Source of the DNA: Zonotrichia leucophrys gambelii
Lineage: Eukaryota; Chordata; Aves; Passeriformes; Passerellidae
Assembly (NCBI RefSeq): GCF_028769735.1
Contig: NC_088173.1
Location: 68,694,463 to 68,758,462, forward strand
Length of the DNA stretch: 64,000 nt
Reading direction: 5' to 3'
The position numbers and the translations under genes were made by a program. The first letter of the stretch is position 1, and every line of letters begins with the position of its first letter. Of the stretch, positions 34,622 through 45,302 are shown piece by piece. The notes below the pieces were generated by a model. The model saw only the letters and a program-made list of their open reading frames with translations. It did no database searches and was not told where the DNA came from.

Positions 34622-37600
34622 AAGGCTCAGCATTCTGGTGGCCACATCCGTAACAGACACATTAGAAGAGCTCCTGACTCACAGCAGCCGAGTTGACTCA
34701 TCCACAGTGTGCTTTACCTTTGTATCTGCCAGCAATTCAGTGTGAAATCTGCAACCAAACCTGCAGCTCAGACTGCCAGCTCCCCACAACAATGGTAACA
34801 TGACTGATTTTCCAAGGAAGGCTTCTTTAAACAAGCCTCATGAAACTCAATACGCAAGCGCCCAATGAATCCAGGCCCAACAGGCTGTTAACCCGAAACG
34901 ATTTTCCCTAAAACAGGTAATTCCAAACTCATAAATGCAACCCCGCTGATTTCTGCCCTTTCCTGCAATAAAAACACACAAATTCAAAAGCTGTGTCGGA
35001 GTCAAGGGTAAGGAAAAACCTGGAAGCACATGTTACCATGGGAGCCTTAAGGAGCACTGACACAAGAACTGTAAAAGCAAGAACCCACTTAAGGAGTCTG
35101 GCAGAGGAAATCCAGGACCACCACAGAGTGTGGCCTGAGGAAAGGCACAAAAAATTCTGGGTTAAAACTGCAGTGATTTTTAATTTCTTTTTTAAAGTAA
35201 AGATTCTGAAAAGAATTTAAGAGGACCCAGGTCTTATATCCAGAAAGAATAACAAAGAAGAAAAAAAAAAAAGACTATCACAGGACCGAGATTGATGATC
35301 TAATAACTAGAATTATTTAATTTTTTTTTTTTTTTTTGGCCAAGGGAGGTATTTGAAAGAATAGACAAAAATGGTCAAATGGGAGTAGTAAGGCAATCTT
35401 TCATAAATGCACTGTAGTCACTACAGGAAACTAAAATCTGAAATTGAACTTCTCACACCCTCACCTCAAGTGTTCCAAAACTGCTTTCCTTCACAAAATC
35501 CATTCCATAAAGAACGAGACCTTTAATATTTTCAGTCATTTTCTTTCCAGCTCAAAAATATTTAATTGCACTTTCTTGACAATTCCTAAGTTTTACAGGT
35601 ATTTTGGAACAGGATGGGGCCTGGGGACAAACCCAAGTGATTGGTGAGAGCAAAGGGCTGGAGGGAGCTCAGGAGGATGAGGATGTTACTTAAAGAAGTA
35701 AACTTAAAGATGAAACTTAAAGATCCTTTGGGTTCCCTGTCCCAGCAGTTTTGTAGCAAAGGTTGCACAAGACTTTTGAAGGATTTATCCCACTTCAGGG
35801 CAAATCAGCTTTAGCAACATCACTGTTAATGAAAAGGAAAGCTCATAAACATCTTCATTTATTCTTAGATTTTGGCAAAATTGGTTTCTAATTTCTCTGC
35901 TGACAAAAGTATCTCTAAAGCCATTATTTGATTATACACAGAACTCCCACAGCTCAGTACAAACTGATATTCCAGGCTTTCCATCTCATTTCCATGAGAG
36001 ATGGAAAATAAAAGATCTATGGATGTTTAATGTCTTTGCAGGGCTGGTGCTGGGTTGTAAAACCAAAATAGTCACAAAACAAAGAAAATAAATAAAAAGT
36101 GCTGAAATCAAACAACCAAAAACCAAAAGGAAAAAAAAAACACAAAAAGCCACAAAACCCCCACAGCCAGCGTCCCTCACAGACTAATGTCTACTGAGGA
36201 AACTGCAGGGCCAATCACTTGAAAAAAGAACACAATTTTGTAACTTGATTGTATCAATTTTACTCTTGGACGCTTTAAGTTCAATGAAAAAGGCTGAGAA
36301 GTGTGCAGAACAAATGCATTACTAACCTCTCATTAAAGATGTAGAAAATATTATGCAGTGATCTGCTACACTGAGCTCAAAATTTCAGACTTCAGTTTCA
36401 AAGTGCTTGGTAACTTCTGTTCAGTAAAATTTAAACACCTGAAAAAGCTCTAGGATGATGATCACAATGATCATTTCCACTCTTGCAGCTTGTCTACTGC
36501 TAGAAGAAAATTAATTTTTAAAAGAGACCAAATCCCCTAAAGACCACTACAAATACTGAAACTTTTACCAGTGTCAAAAACCATCCTCCCCACCTTTTCT
36601 TTAACGAAAACCTAATGCTACTTTCTACCCAATATTCAAAACAACTAAAATGTAAAGAGAGAGATGGACTCACAGAATGCCCGTGGAGAGGGTAAAACAA
36701 AACCTGACAGACAACCAAGGTGGAAACACAGGAAAGCCCTTACAAAGACACTGAAATCTCTAGAATATGAAAATAGAAAATAATGTTCCTACTTTCTTCT
36801 TGCTGGCCAAGCAAACCAGCAAGGAAATAGAAACTTCTGTCTCCAGAGCTGTCTGCCACTCAGGGATGGGGACAGATGCAGCTCACAGCCTGGATTTTCT
36901 TCTGTGCTCAAACACAAGCACAATTGTGATAATTCACTTGTGGAGAATTTTGGAAGGAATATGAGATGCCACTTCTGAGTTGTTTTTGATAATTGAGTTC
37001 ATTTTCTTAATTTTTACATAAGTAGGAAGGATGAGTTTGGCTCAAATTGTTATAGTATGGTTTAGAAGGTTAAAAGACTTTTAGTTACATGACTTTTTAA
37101 GGATTTATTGACTAATAAAACACTGCTAACAAGGATATTTATGGTTTTGACTTAATCTTTAAATACTTTGTCTTATGGACTTATGGTACAGTGTCAGCTT
37201 TTTTAGTTAATCATGTTGTGGCACACAAACTTACAGTACTGCATTCTAATCTCTTGTTTACTTTTGTACCTATTTTATTAATTTCTTATTAGCTTAAACT
37301 CTAAACTTTCTTTTAATTAGCTAAACTTGTCTCTGCTTTGAACTACAAACCTACATTCTTGCTTCTAGCACCTTAGTTTGGAAGCCTTTTCCAAGGTCTC
37401 AGATCAAATCCTGTGTTTAATTCTAAGCTTTGGCTTGCAGGCCCAAAATTCTGAGAGTTCTCTGCATTTTGGATTCCAACACAAAATTAAATTGACTTTC
37501 AGGAGCTCTTGAGAGTTGCAGTAACAGCATTAAAAATATTCTGTGGATGAGAAGGGTCGTGTAAAGTCATGGCAGTGATTCCTGGCTGGAACTAAATGAT

Positions 37601-38728
37601 GTGACCCTGATACATCCTGAACATACGAGCTGGGTTCATATGAATTCAGAAACTCCAAAATGAATATAACTCTTTGCCAGTGGATTTAATCATCCTATCA
37701 GTGGCTCACAAAGAAACGCTCATTTTAACAGGGCATGGACCATTATAAAATCAACTCACTGATCCCAGTCAGCACTACAACAAGGATACACCTGCCTGTT
37801 TCCAGCTACTCTAACCGGAATTTCAGTTGTGTCAGACAGGAACTGCTCAAATAAAAACCATTTAAAAGTTTTACCCAAGAAGGGTAAAACCACTGCCACA
37901 AAATGTTCATCCAGCACATTCCAACAGTCACCAACATCACACTGCACATACATGAAAACACTGAGTCACTCAGCCTAAAAAGAAATAAAAAAATATAAAT
38001 ATTACTATGGAACCATTATAAATATAGGCTATAAAAAGGCTATGGAACCATTCATAAACATCTTCTGATGTGGAACATAGAAATAAAACTGATTTAAAGA
38101 ATATGTACCAAGAAGACAGAAAAGGAAGAAGAAAAAGATGATAGATATCTATCTATATCTATTTCAATATCTATAGATACAGATATTAAAACAGATATAG
38201 ATGTTAGGCCTCATATGCATGCATTTCCCTCAAATTTTTTCCATCCTTGCCAGGAAAGTATAAATGTACCTGCCAATTAAAGTATTTCAAGCAGAGTAGT
38301 AAAAGCTCAATCACTCCACAGTAAGGGTGTAGATGTGTGTAATTCCCTGGGAAAAGCTGAATACATTAATACATCTTCCCTGGAAACAACTCCACATCCA
38401 GAAGCCATTCAGCACACTGGGTTCATTATGTTTTTACATGAACACCTTCCAAAGGAAGTATTTATTATTAGCATAAGCAGATACAATACATTTTCATTAC
38501 CAGGGAGCAAGATGAAATGAATCGGAAAAATTAATTCCTGTTGCAAATCGCCTCTCTCCAAAACCCTTCTCTGAAAACTTACAGATTAATTGTTGGTACA
38601 AGGAGATAAGGATTTAGAGGAAGAAAGTGCAGAGGTGTCAGCTTTGTCCAGTGGTGAGTCCAGCCTGGAGCTGGCTGGAATTGGCTCCATGGATGTGGGG
38701 AAGCTTCCAGCAGCTTCTCATTGAACCC
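34622..38728. other. AT-rich unique sequence, no gene
   Basis: Four kilobases of AT-rich DNA with a T run at about 35320-35338 and A/C-rich low complexity at 36060-36170. A GATA/TATC tract is listed separately. All frames are under 80 residues. Nothing else recognised. Confidence 0.55.
38138..38211. repeat. GATA/TATC simple-repeat tract
   Basis: Interrupted GATA and its complement TATC, as in 'gatagatatctatctatatc' and later 'acagatatagatg'. The mixture of both strands makes the tract partly self-complementary. Confidence 0.8.
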
Positions 38729-39445
38729 TGTTGTTGGGAAGGATGAAAGTTTGACAAGAAAGTCTCACAGATATGTGTGGTTGGCAGGAAGATTTTTGAA
38801 TGTAGAGTCTGATGAAGGAATAGAGATGGAAGCAAGTTTTGATATAGAAGAAAAGAATTGCTGAGCCAGTCTCACTGGATAACCAAGGAGCCAAAGGGTG
38901 TGTTAGTTAGAAAGGGTTTTTATGGCTCAGAGCAAAGGATAAACCCACCCCAAACAAGAAGATGTTTTTACCAAGCAGAAAGAGAGCACAGGCAAACAAG
39001 GCAGCAAAGGGTGCAAGTAGAAAAAAGGTCTCAGAATTTTCCACTGCAAGAAAACTGAAAAACAACTTCTAGCTTAAACTGTAATGCACTGACTTTTAGT
39101 GATTGGAGAACAGTAACATGAATATGGTAATTACAGTAGTTATGATAGGCTAGAGATAAAAGTTAAGGTATAGATTGGTTCTACTGTATGAAGATGCTCA
39201 GCAAAGCAAAGTATAGAATGCACTGTAACAAAAAAAAAAAAAGTATAGAATGCATTATAACCAAAAGAAAAGTCTATAATGGACTGTAACCTAAACTCAG
39301 GGTCTGCAGGCCTGCCTGCAGCTGGAGCTGACAGCTGTAGGCACAGCTCTGTCACCCACGACCCTGCACTGCTGTGACACCTTGGATACAATAAACTGCA
39401 TTTTGGAGAGCCCCTGGAGTCCCACATCTCTCATTTAGGCTCTCA
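38729..39445 (+). mobile_element. Retroviral LTR, family 3, plus strand
   Basis: A 717-bp segment with LTR features: a TGTTGTTGGG start, a U3 with 'tagtgattggagaacagtaa', repeated 'aagtatagaatgca' units around 39210-39260 broken by an A run, AATAAA at 39390-39395, and an end at 'ggctctCA'. I recall this sequence type as a common songbird ERVK-like LTR. The possible duplication is imperfect ('aaccc' on the left at 38724-38728, 'aactc' on the right at 39446-39450), so both ends are provisional. Confidence 0.65.
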
Positions 39446-39450
39446 AACTC

Positions 39451-41036
39451 TGTTGTCCCCTCCCTACCAAAACCTGGCATGAAAACCCAATATTTTGGTT
39501 TATCCTTTTCTACACCACCAGTTTCTTAAGTGAAAATTAAGCTGAAGTAAAAATTCTTAAGTGAAAATTAATAAGTTTAAAATGTTATGTATACTCAATT
39601 TTGTCTATTTTCATCCTTAAAACAGGTTTATAAAGAACAACACACAAATTAAATGTCAAGGTTACTTTGTTATGATTATGATTTTTTTTTTTTTTTGGCT
39701 AAACACCCTTTTAGTAATGAAGGAAGAGAGGAAATTTGTGCTTTGTTCCACACTGACCCAAGAAACTGAATGAGAATGAAAATTCTAGTGCTGGCTTCAT
39801 TTAGGATATTAAAAAGACTTATTTTAAAAAACAGATATCTACAAAAAGGAAAATTTTTACTCAGCAGAGAAATATTCCTTGTGTATTCATCAAAGGTCAT
39901 CTGCACATTATTGAATTAATCTGTGTTGGATAAGCTAAGCAAGAGTTATATATCCTTAATACCCTCATTATAAATTAGTAAAAGATTTGAAGATTCATCA
40001 ATGAGGACTAAAGTACTACAGGAGTACAGAGAAATAGACTAAATAAGAGAGAAACTCCAATATATAAAGGGGAAAATATTAATCCTCCCATTGAAAGAGA
40101 CAAGTAGAAGAGGATATTTCTTCCCAATCTGAGTATTTGCTGCTCATACACATAATATTCAAGAACACCAGCCTCTGATAAGCTTATGAGAAAAGATCCT
40201 GAAAATTAATTTACCAAAGAGGAAAATAAATATGGTAATTTACACCATGTGCTTAAGGCACAGTTACACCATTTTCTTAAGGCAAAACTTCATCTAAATT
40301 TCTCTGGCTGAAAATCAAGGTCATCTTTAAAATACATCAAAAGCTCAGATCTCTCTAGTTACCAAAAAAAAAAAATATTTTCATAAAACAGTCAAAATTA
40401 CCAGAAAGTCTACTTGGATCCATTAAAGATTGCACATTCAATGGAATCAATATTCCAAAGAAATTAACAAAGGAAACAAACAGAAATCAAATCCAAAATA
40501 TCCATGTACCCATGGCCTGAGTCTTTTGAACTGCAAATAAATCACTCAGTGTTCAGAAATACATATTGGAGGGCAATGGAACAGAAACTGCCACTGCTTC
40601 TCAGAACATGGATCATTAGAATTGGGTTAATTAACACCTCAAAGCAAAATCTTGTAATTAGGGTATTATTTTTGTAATTAGGATTATTTCCTAGCCGTTC
40701 CAACTTTTGCAGACTGATGACACACGCAGCTAATGAAGTTAATGAAAAAGAAGAAAGTGAGTAAGATTTTCAGATCACTCTGAAGAATGAAGCTAAGATG
40801 GATTGCAAACTTCAATATCCAAATTGCTCCCCAAGTCATTAGAAATATACATATTTAATCACAGAGGTGCTGCTCTAGTTTCTCTTTCCCCTGGCAAATC
40901 TGATCGATGACAGAAAACAAGGGAGGGAGGGAGGGATTGCTCCCTCCGTGATTCAGAAAGAGAGGAGACCCATTACTGCAGGGTTTTGTTCTTCCACTAA
41001 TTATTTTCCCAGTTTTATGACTCCTGGTGGACCTAG
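39451..41036. other. AT-rich unique sequence, no gene
   Basis: Non-coding AT-rich DNA with a T run at about 39680-39697 and a short (GGGA)n tract at 40920-40936. No gene. Confidence 0.55.
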
Positions 41037-41485
41037 AGCATCTCACAGAGTTATTAAGGTTGGAAATCACCTTTAAGACCAACAAGCGCAACCATTAACT
41101 GAGGGCAACTAAACCACAGCCTCAAGTGCCACATCCACATTTTGTGACCACTTCCAGAGGTGGTGACTCCACTCCCTTCACAACAATTTCTATGAAGAGA
41201 TTTTCCCAAATATCCAATCTAACCCTTCCCTGGCCCAGCCTGAGGCCGTTCCCTCTGCTCCTGTCCCTGTCCCTGGAGCACAGCCCGACCCCTCCAGCTG
41301 TCCCCTCAGAGCCACAAGGGCCCCCCTGATCCCCCTTTGCTCCAGGCTGAGCCCCTGCCCAGCTCCCTCAGCCCCTCCTGGTGCTCCAGACCCTTCCCCA
41401 GCTCTGTTCCCTTCCCTGGGCTCTCTCCAGCCCCTCCAGGTCTCTCCTGCCATGAGGGGCCCAAACTGACCCCAGGATCTAAAAC
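41037..41485 (-). mobile_element. CR1 LINE 3' end, minus strand, 450 bp
   Basis: The longest CR1 copy in the window, antisense. It runs from 'catctcacagagttattaag' through 'gaccaacaagcgcaaccat', 'gtgccacatccacattttg', 'cctggcccagcctgaggcc', 'ctccaggctgagcccctgcc' and 'ccatgaggggcccaaactg'. The subgroup differs from the 'catgggcagggacacc' type. It contains only the 3' part of the LINE and no reverse-transcriptase reading frame. The 103- and 67-residue frames inside it are artefacts of its GC-rich sequence. Confidence 0.9.
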
Positions 41486-43379
41486 GCCTCATGAGCGCCA
41501 CACTTCAAAAATCCATCCAATTCTTCATCAAAGATTCAGATAGCGCTGATTTTCCCATCTTTCCAGCTTGCATGTAATTTACCCTCTATTTACATTTTAT
41601 ATTCACTCAGCCGTTTGTTTTCAAGGGAGAGGATTTTGCAGGATTAATAAAAAACCTTCACTGCAAGACAACCTCTTGCTGATACACAAATATACACTGG
41701 TAAAGCCATAATACCCCTTAACTTACTAAGTTACTACTTGTTCTGCAAATCCTACTCCAAAATCCCTGATGAGGCTGTTTAGTGTTTGGATGTTCTATTT
41801 TCAGGGTGTGAATCCCATATTCTAGTTTAGTTTAGATTAGAATCATAAAATGTTATTTACACTGTAAGTGCTACCAGAAATAGTCTCAAAATCTATACTG
41901 GCAGCAAATTTAAGACAATTTCTTTTTAATTGATAAGCTTTTGCATAGATGAAATGCATCCAAAGTCTTTAGGCTTCCATTAAAAGACAAAACCACAATA
42001 ATTCACATAATTCTTCTCTGATCTCATTCCAATTTGTCAACAGCTCTTCTGAGAAGGGGAAATCCTTCCAATAATAATCTCATTAACAAATACTATGTCA
42101 GAACAATAACAATGCTTAAATAAAATTTACTTTACACCCAGCAGCTGATGCACTTGAGGATCATTTTATCATGTTATGATGAGCTCACATTCAGTTGGAT
42201 ATTTGAAAATCCATTTTGAAGTTGCTGCTTAACAAACCATACCAAGACCCTGCTCATAAAGTATGTCACTAAAGTTCTTTATTTTAATACATTTCATTCA
42301 CATCTAGTGATATTAAAAACATTTTTTTAAAGTTGCCTCCCTGTTAAAGCACTACATTTGTATGACAAAAATATCCTTGACTTAGAACCATTCCAGTTAT
42401 ATAAATAATTATATTAACACTTGTATCTGCTGCAGTAATTCTGCAGTCTTTAATTTAACCACTGGGTTAAATGTGTCAAACACTTTGAGTAAATGAAAGT
42501 TTATGTTATCAACAAGAATTTCCTTATCAGGCAAAATGAAAATCCAGTTCTGATTTTGTATCAATGCCACTGCCTTTCAATTATGCAACCAACTTTTAAA
42601 ACATAAGGTGATATACCTATCCTGATTTAATCAGCATTTTCAACATGAAAGAAAACTAATGTAATTTGCTAATATATTTGTTAACCCTGAGAAATTTTGG
42701 AAGTGGCAGGCAGTTCACAAGATGTTTTGAAAAAAAACCCCAAAACATAGAACTGCTTTTCAAGCAAACTGGGAAAAATCATCTAGAAATGCAACCAAAG
42801 CAAATTTTCCCTCAAAACCTTTAGATGTTCCCCTTCTGCAGGGATGACCCAAATTAAATCAACAGGATTGTTAAGAACCTGCTGAGTTGTGGATTTGGGG
42901 ACACGAAAAAGACTCATCCCTGTCTCACTAGACCTCTCTACACATCTTCAAGGACAAAAGCAGAAGAAGAACACTTCAATAATTAGATTGATCTTCTTGA
43001 TTAGAGTTTGGAAATCCCAGGCAAGAACATTTTCTGAAAAGCCTCCCATGAAAGCTGCCAGAAAACCATCTGCAGGAATAGAACTGGGTTAGAGAGCTGT
43101 CTAGACAAGTTCCAAAGATGCTATTTCAGGATGGAGACAGGATCAGGGACCTCCCTGGGCTCCAGCAATGAAGCTGCTCACACTGATTATTCCCTACACT
43201 TATGAAGCCCCAAACTGCCCATCCGATCAGCATTTTACTACTACACAAGAACATAACTTTGTTATCAAAATGCTTAGGCAGAGCCACAGACTGAAAATCA
43301 ACCCTGAGCAGTCCTATCCCATTCCCATCCCATTAGCTACTCACACGACCCCTAACACTGGAGCCATATCCCATATCAC
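41486..43379. other. AT-rich unique sequence, no gene
   Basis: Mostly AT-rich. The last 250 bases (43168-43379) hold an open frame that continues into the LTR. It has no domain I recognise and could be decayed retroviral internal sequence, but I cannot support that. Confidence 0.45.
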
Positions 43380-43446
43380 CGGCGGGTGGTCTCATGTTAG
43401 GTACAAGGGGATTCGCCCCCATCCACATTCAGGAATTGCTGATGAT

Positions 43447-43554
43447 GCTGTATGGTAGGTTATTCATTAATCCGGAAGCAATCCTGGAATTATTGATAAT
43501 GCTGTATGATAGGTTATTCATTAATCCAGAAGCAATCCTGGTGGATCCTTCTGT
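43447..43554. repeat. 54-bp direct duplication in LTR U3
   Basis: Two units opening 'gctgtatggtaggttattc' and 'gctgtatgataggttattc'. The second is followed by 'ctggtggatcc', where the array ends. Confidence 0.85.
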
Positions 43555-43635
43555 TTGAAGTTTGGTAAGCAGGGCAAACAATAAAGAGAGATAGGGATAA
43601 GGGAATTGTCGAGCTAAGCATGATCAGAGCTAATA

Positions 43636-43693
43636 ATGTCAAACTGACCCTAAGAGCCGTGCCAATGTCAAACTGACCCTAAGAGCCGTGCCA
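43636..43693. repeat. 29-bp direct duplication in LTR U3
   Basis: The unit 'atgtcaaactgaccctaaga' plus 'gccgtgcca' is present twice without a visible mismatch, which suggests a recent duplication. Confidence 0.9.
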
Positions 43694-44067
43694 AGCCATG
43701 GGAACCAAGCCAAGTACACCGGGAATTGACCATATTAGGATAGGAGTTCAAAAGTTTAAAGAGGAAGACTCATCAGAAGACCCTTGCCCGCGATGAAGGA
43801 CCGGAAGGACCACCATGAATAATCCTCAAAATAGATGTCTCTGCCCACGCTCCGCCCACACCACGCCTCTTATGAATATGATGTAACCCTGCACCCAAGA
43901 CTGTATAAAAGCTTGCTTCTGTCATGAGATAGCTAGAAATCCCTTTGTGATTTCTCCGACGCGTCGTAATAAAATACCTCCTGTCTATGCTGACTTACTT
44001 GAGTCTCTTAGGCAGTTATTCTCGCCTTTTGGGGCAAAATTCGGCATCACTTACAGGGAAGAGTCAG

Positions 44068-44177
44068 CCAGGCTGGACGGGGCTCAGAGAAACCTGGACA
44101 GTGGAAGGTGTCCCTGCCCATGGCAGGGGGTTGGAACAAGATGAGCTTTCATGTCCCTTCCAATCAAACCATTCTGC
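44068..44177 (+). mobile_element. CR1 LINE 3' end, plus strand
   Basis: Short sense CR1 tail: 'ggctggacggggctcagag', 'gtgtccctgcccatggcagg', 'gggttggaacaagatgagc' and 'gtcccttccaatcaaacca'. It lies about 20 bases after the family 4 LTR. The LTR may have inserted beside or into it. Confidence 0.88.
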
Positions 44178-44846
44178 AAATAAAATTATTTTGTCCGTAT
44201 CACAATAAAGATAAAAACACTTTCTGGTAACCCCGAGCTGCTAATAATTGCCTAATGATGAAGAAAATTGAGGAGTTATCAAATGCATGGAAAACCCAGC
44301 ATTTCATACAAAGAATTACAAATTAGAGCAGGTTCGTTCCAGCCATGAGCTTTTTCAGTCACAGCTTATTGCACACCCAAGATGCTCCCAGCACAATCTG
44401 CATTTCCAGCTACGACACACCAGTGACAAATTTTCTCACCATCTCTCCACACTGGCTTGTGCAGCAGGAGGGGAGAAAAAGCAGCCATCATATTGCATTG
44501 CTCTGAGTTAAGAACCATCATTCCATAAAGCAGAACATGGGAGTGATGGATGAGACCTAAATCCCTCAGAGTCCTCATTCTCCCTTCAGAAATGCCAACA
44601 TGCACAAAATCCAAAAGTACAAACATAAACACCTCTGAACAGTGAGTAAAATGGGAGGCACAGACTGACAAGGTCCAGATCTTACAGGACACTGCATACC
44701 AAAAATACCCTGCAGCTTTCAAGCACGGGAGAGTAAAAATAGAAAAGACAAAATTTAGCTAAAGGTTCTCCTAGACAGCACAAAAGGTCTCCCCGTTCAG
44801 AGGATCCCAACTGGAGCTGGCACAGAGGCACAAAAGTTACTGCAAC
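44178..44846. other. Non-coding, no recognisable element
   Basis: Mixed sequence. The 118-residue minus frame (44366-44722) and the 74-residue plus frame overlap each other and lack domains. Confidence 0.5.
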
Positions 44847-44916
44847 AATGGTAAACAAGAAATGTTTACCATTTTTATGGTAAACATTTTTATTTTTTTT
44901 TTACCAATGTTTACCA
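44847..44916. promoter_or_regulatory. Two hairpins carrying four forkhead-type motifs
   Basis: Four copies of the forkhead core GTAAACA or its complement TGTTTAC lie within 70 bp: 44851-44857 (+), 44863-44869 (-), 44880-44886 (+) and 44908-44914 (-). They form two inverted pairs. The first has 10-bp arms (44847-44856 and 44864-44873) around a 7-base loop. The second has 11-bp arms (44878-44888 and 44906-44916) around a T-rich loop. Forkhead proteins bind this core. The arrangement could be a binding-site cluster, a by-product of a template-switch mutation, or both. Confidence 0.45.
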
Positions 44917-45037
44917 GGAATGGCCAGAGTGCAGCAGATGCCTCTCCAATGGTTCAATAAAAATCCTGAAATAAAAAGTCATCAGGCAATGCTCAGTTCA
45001 GGAATTATTTTAAGCAATACATAGCAGAGATTTAGGA

Positions 45038-45302
45038 CAAGAGCAAACGGCACAAGTTGTGCTATGGGAGGTTTAGATTGGATATCAAGGAAAATTTCTT
45101 CACTGGAAGGTTGGTCAAGCACAAGAACAGGCTGCCCAGGGCAGTGATGGAGTCCCCATCCCTGGCATGATTTAAAAACTGTGTGGATGTGGCACTTGGG
45201 GACAGGGTCAGTGGTGGCTTTGGCAGGGCTGGGGAACAGCTGGACTTGATGATCTTAGATCATCAAGGTTTTTTCCACTTAAACAATTGCATGCTTCTAT
45301 AA
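45038..45302 (+). mobile_element. CR1 LINE 3' end, plus strand, with a tail hairpin
   Basis: Sense CR1 tail: 'aggtttagattggatatcaa', 'tttcttcactggaaggttgg', 'aggctgcccagggcagtga', 'cccatccctggcatgattta', 'gtggatgtggcacttgggg' and 'agctggacttgatgatctta'. After that point the usual 'gaggtcttttccaacc' is altered and a perfect 10-bp inverted repeat appears (45245-45254 and 45258-45267). The terminal octamer region survives weakly as 'gcttctataatgct'. No open frame. Confidence 0.88.

Larger units (their letters stand above)
43380..44046 (+). mobile_element. Retroviral LTR, family 4, with duplicated U3 segments
   Basis: The right two-thirds is a clear LTR: TATAAAA at 43904-43910, AATAAA at 43968-43973, CpG-rich 'ccgacgcgtcgt' between them, and an end at 'aaaattcggca' (44046). 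Upstream, two segments are tandemly duplicated: a 54-bp unit (starting 43447 and 43501) and a 29-bp unit (starting 43636 and 43665). Enhancer duplications of this kind are usual in U3. The left end was not fixed because no matching target-site duplication was found. The layout suggests a class I (gammaretrovirus-like) element, without certainty. Confidence 0.7.
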
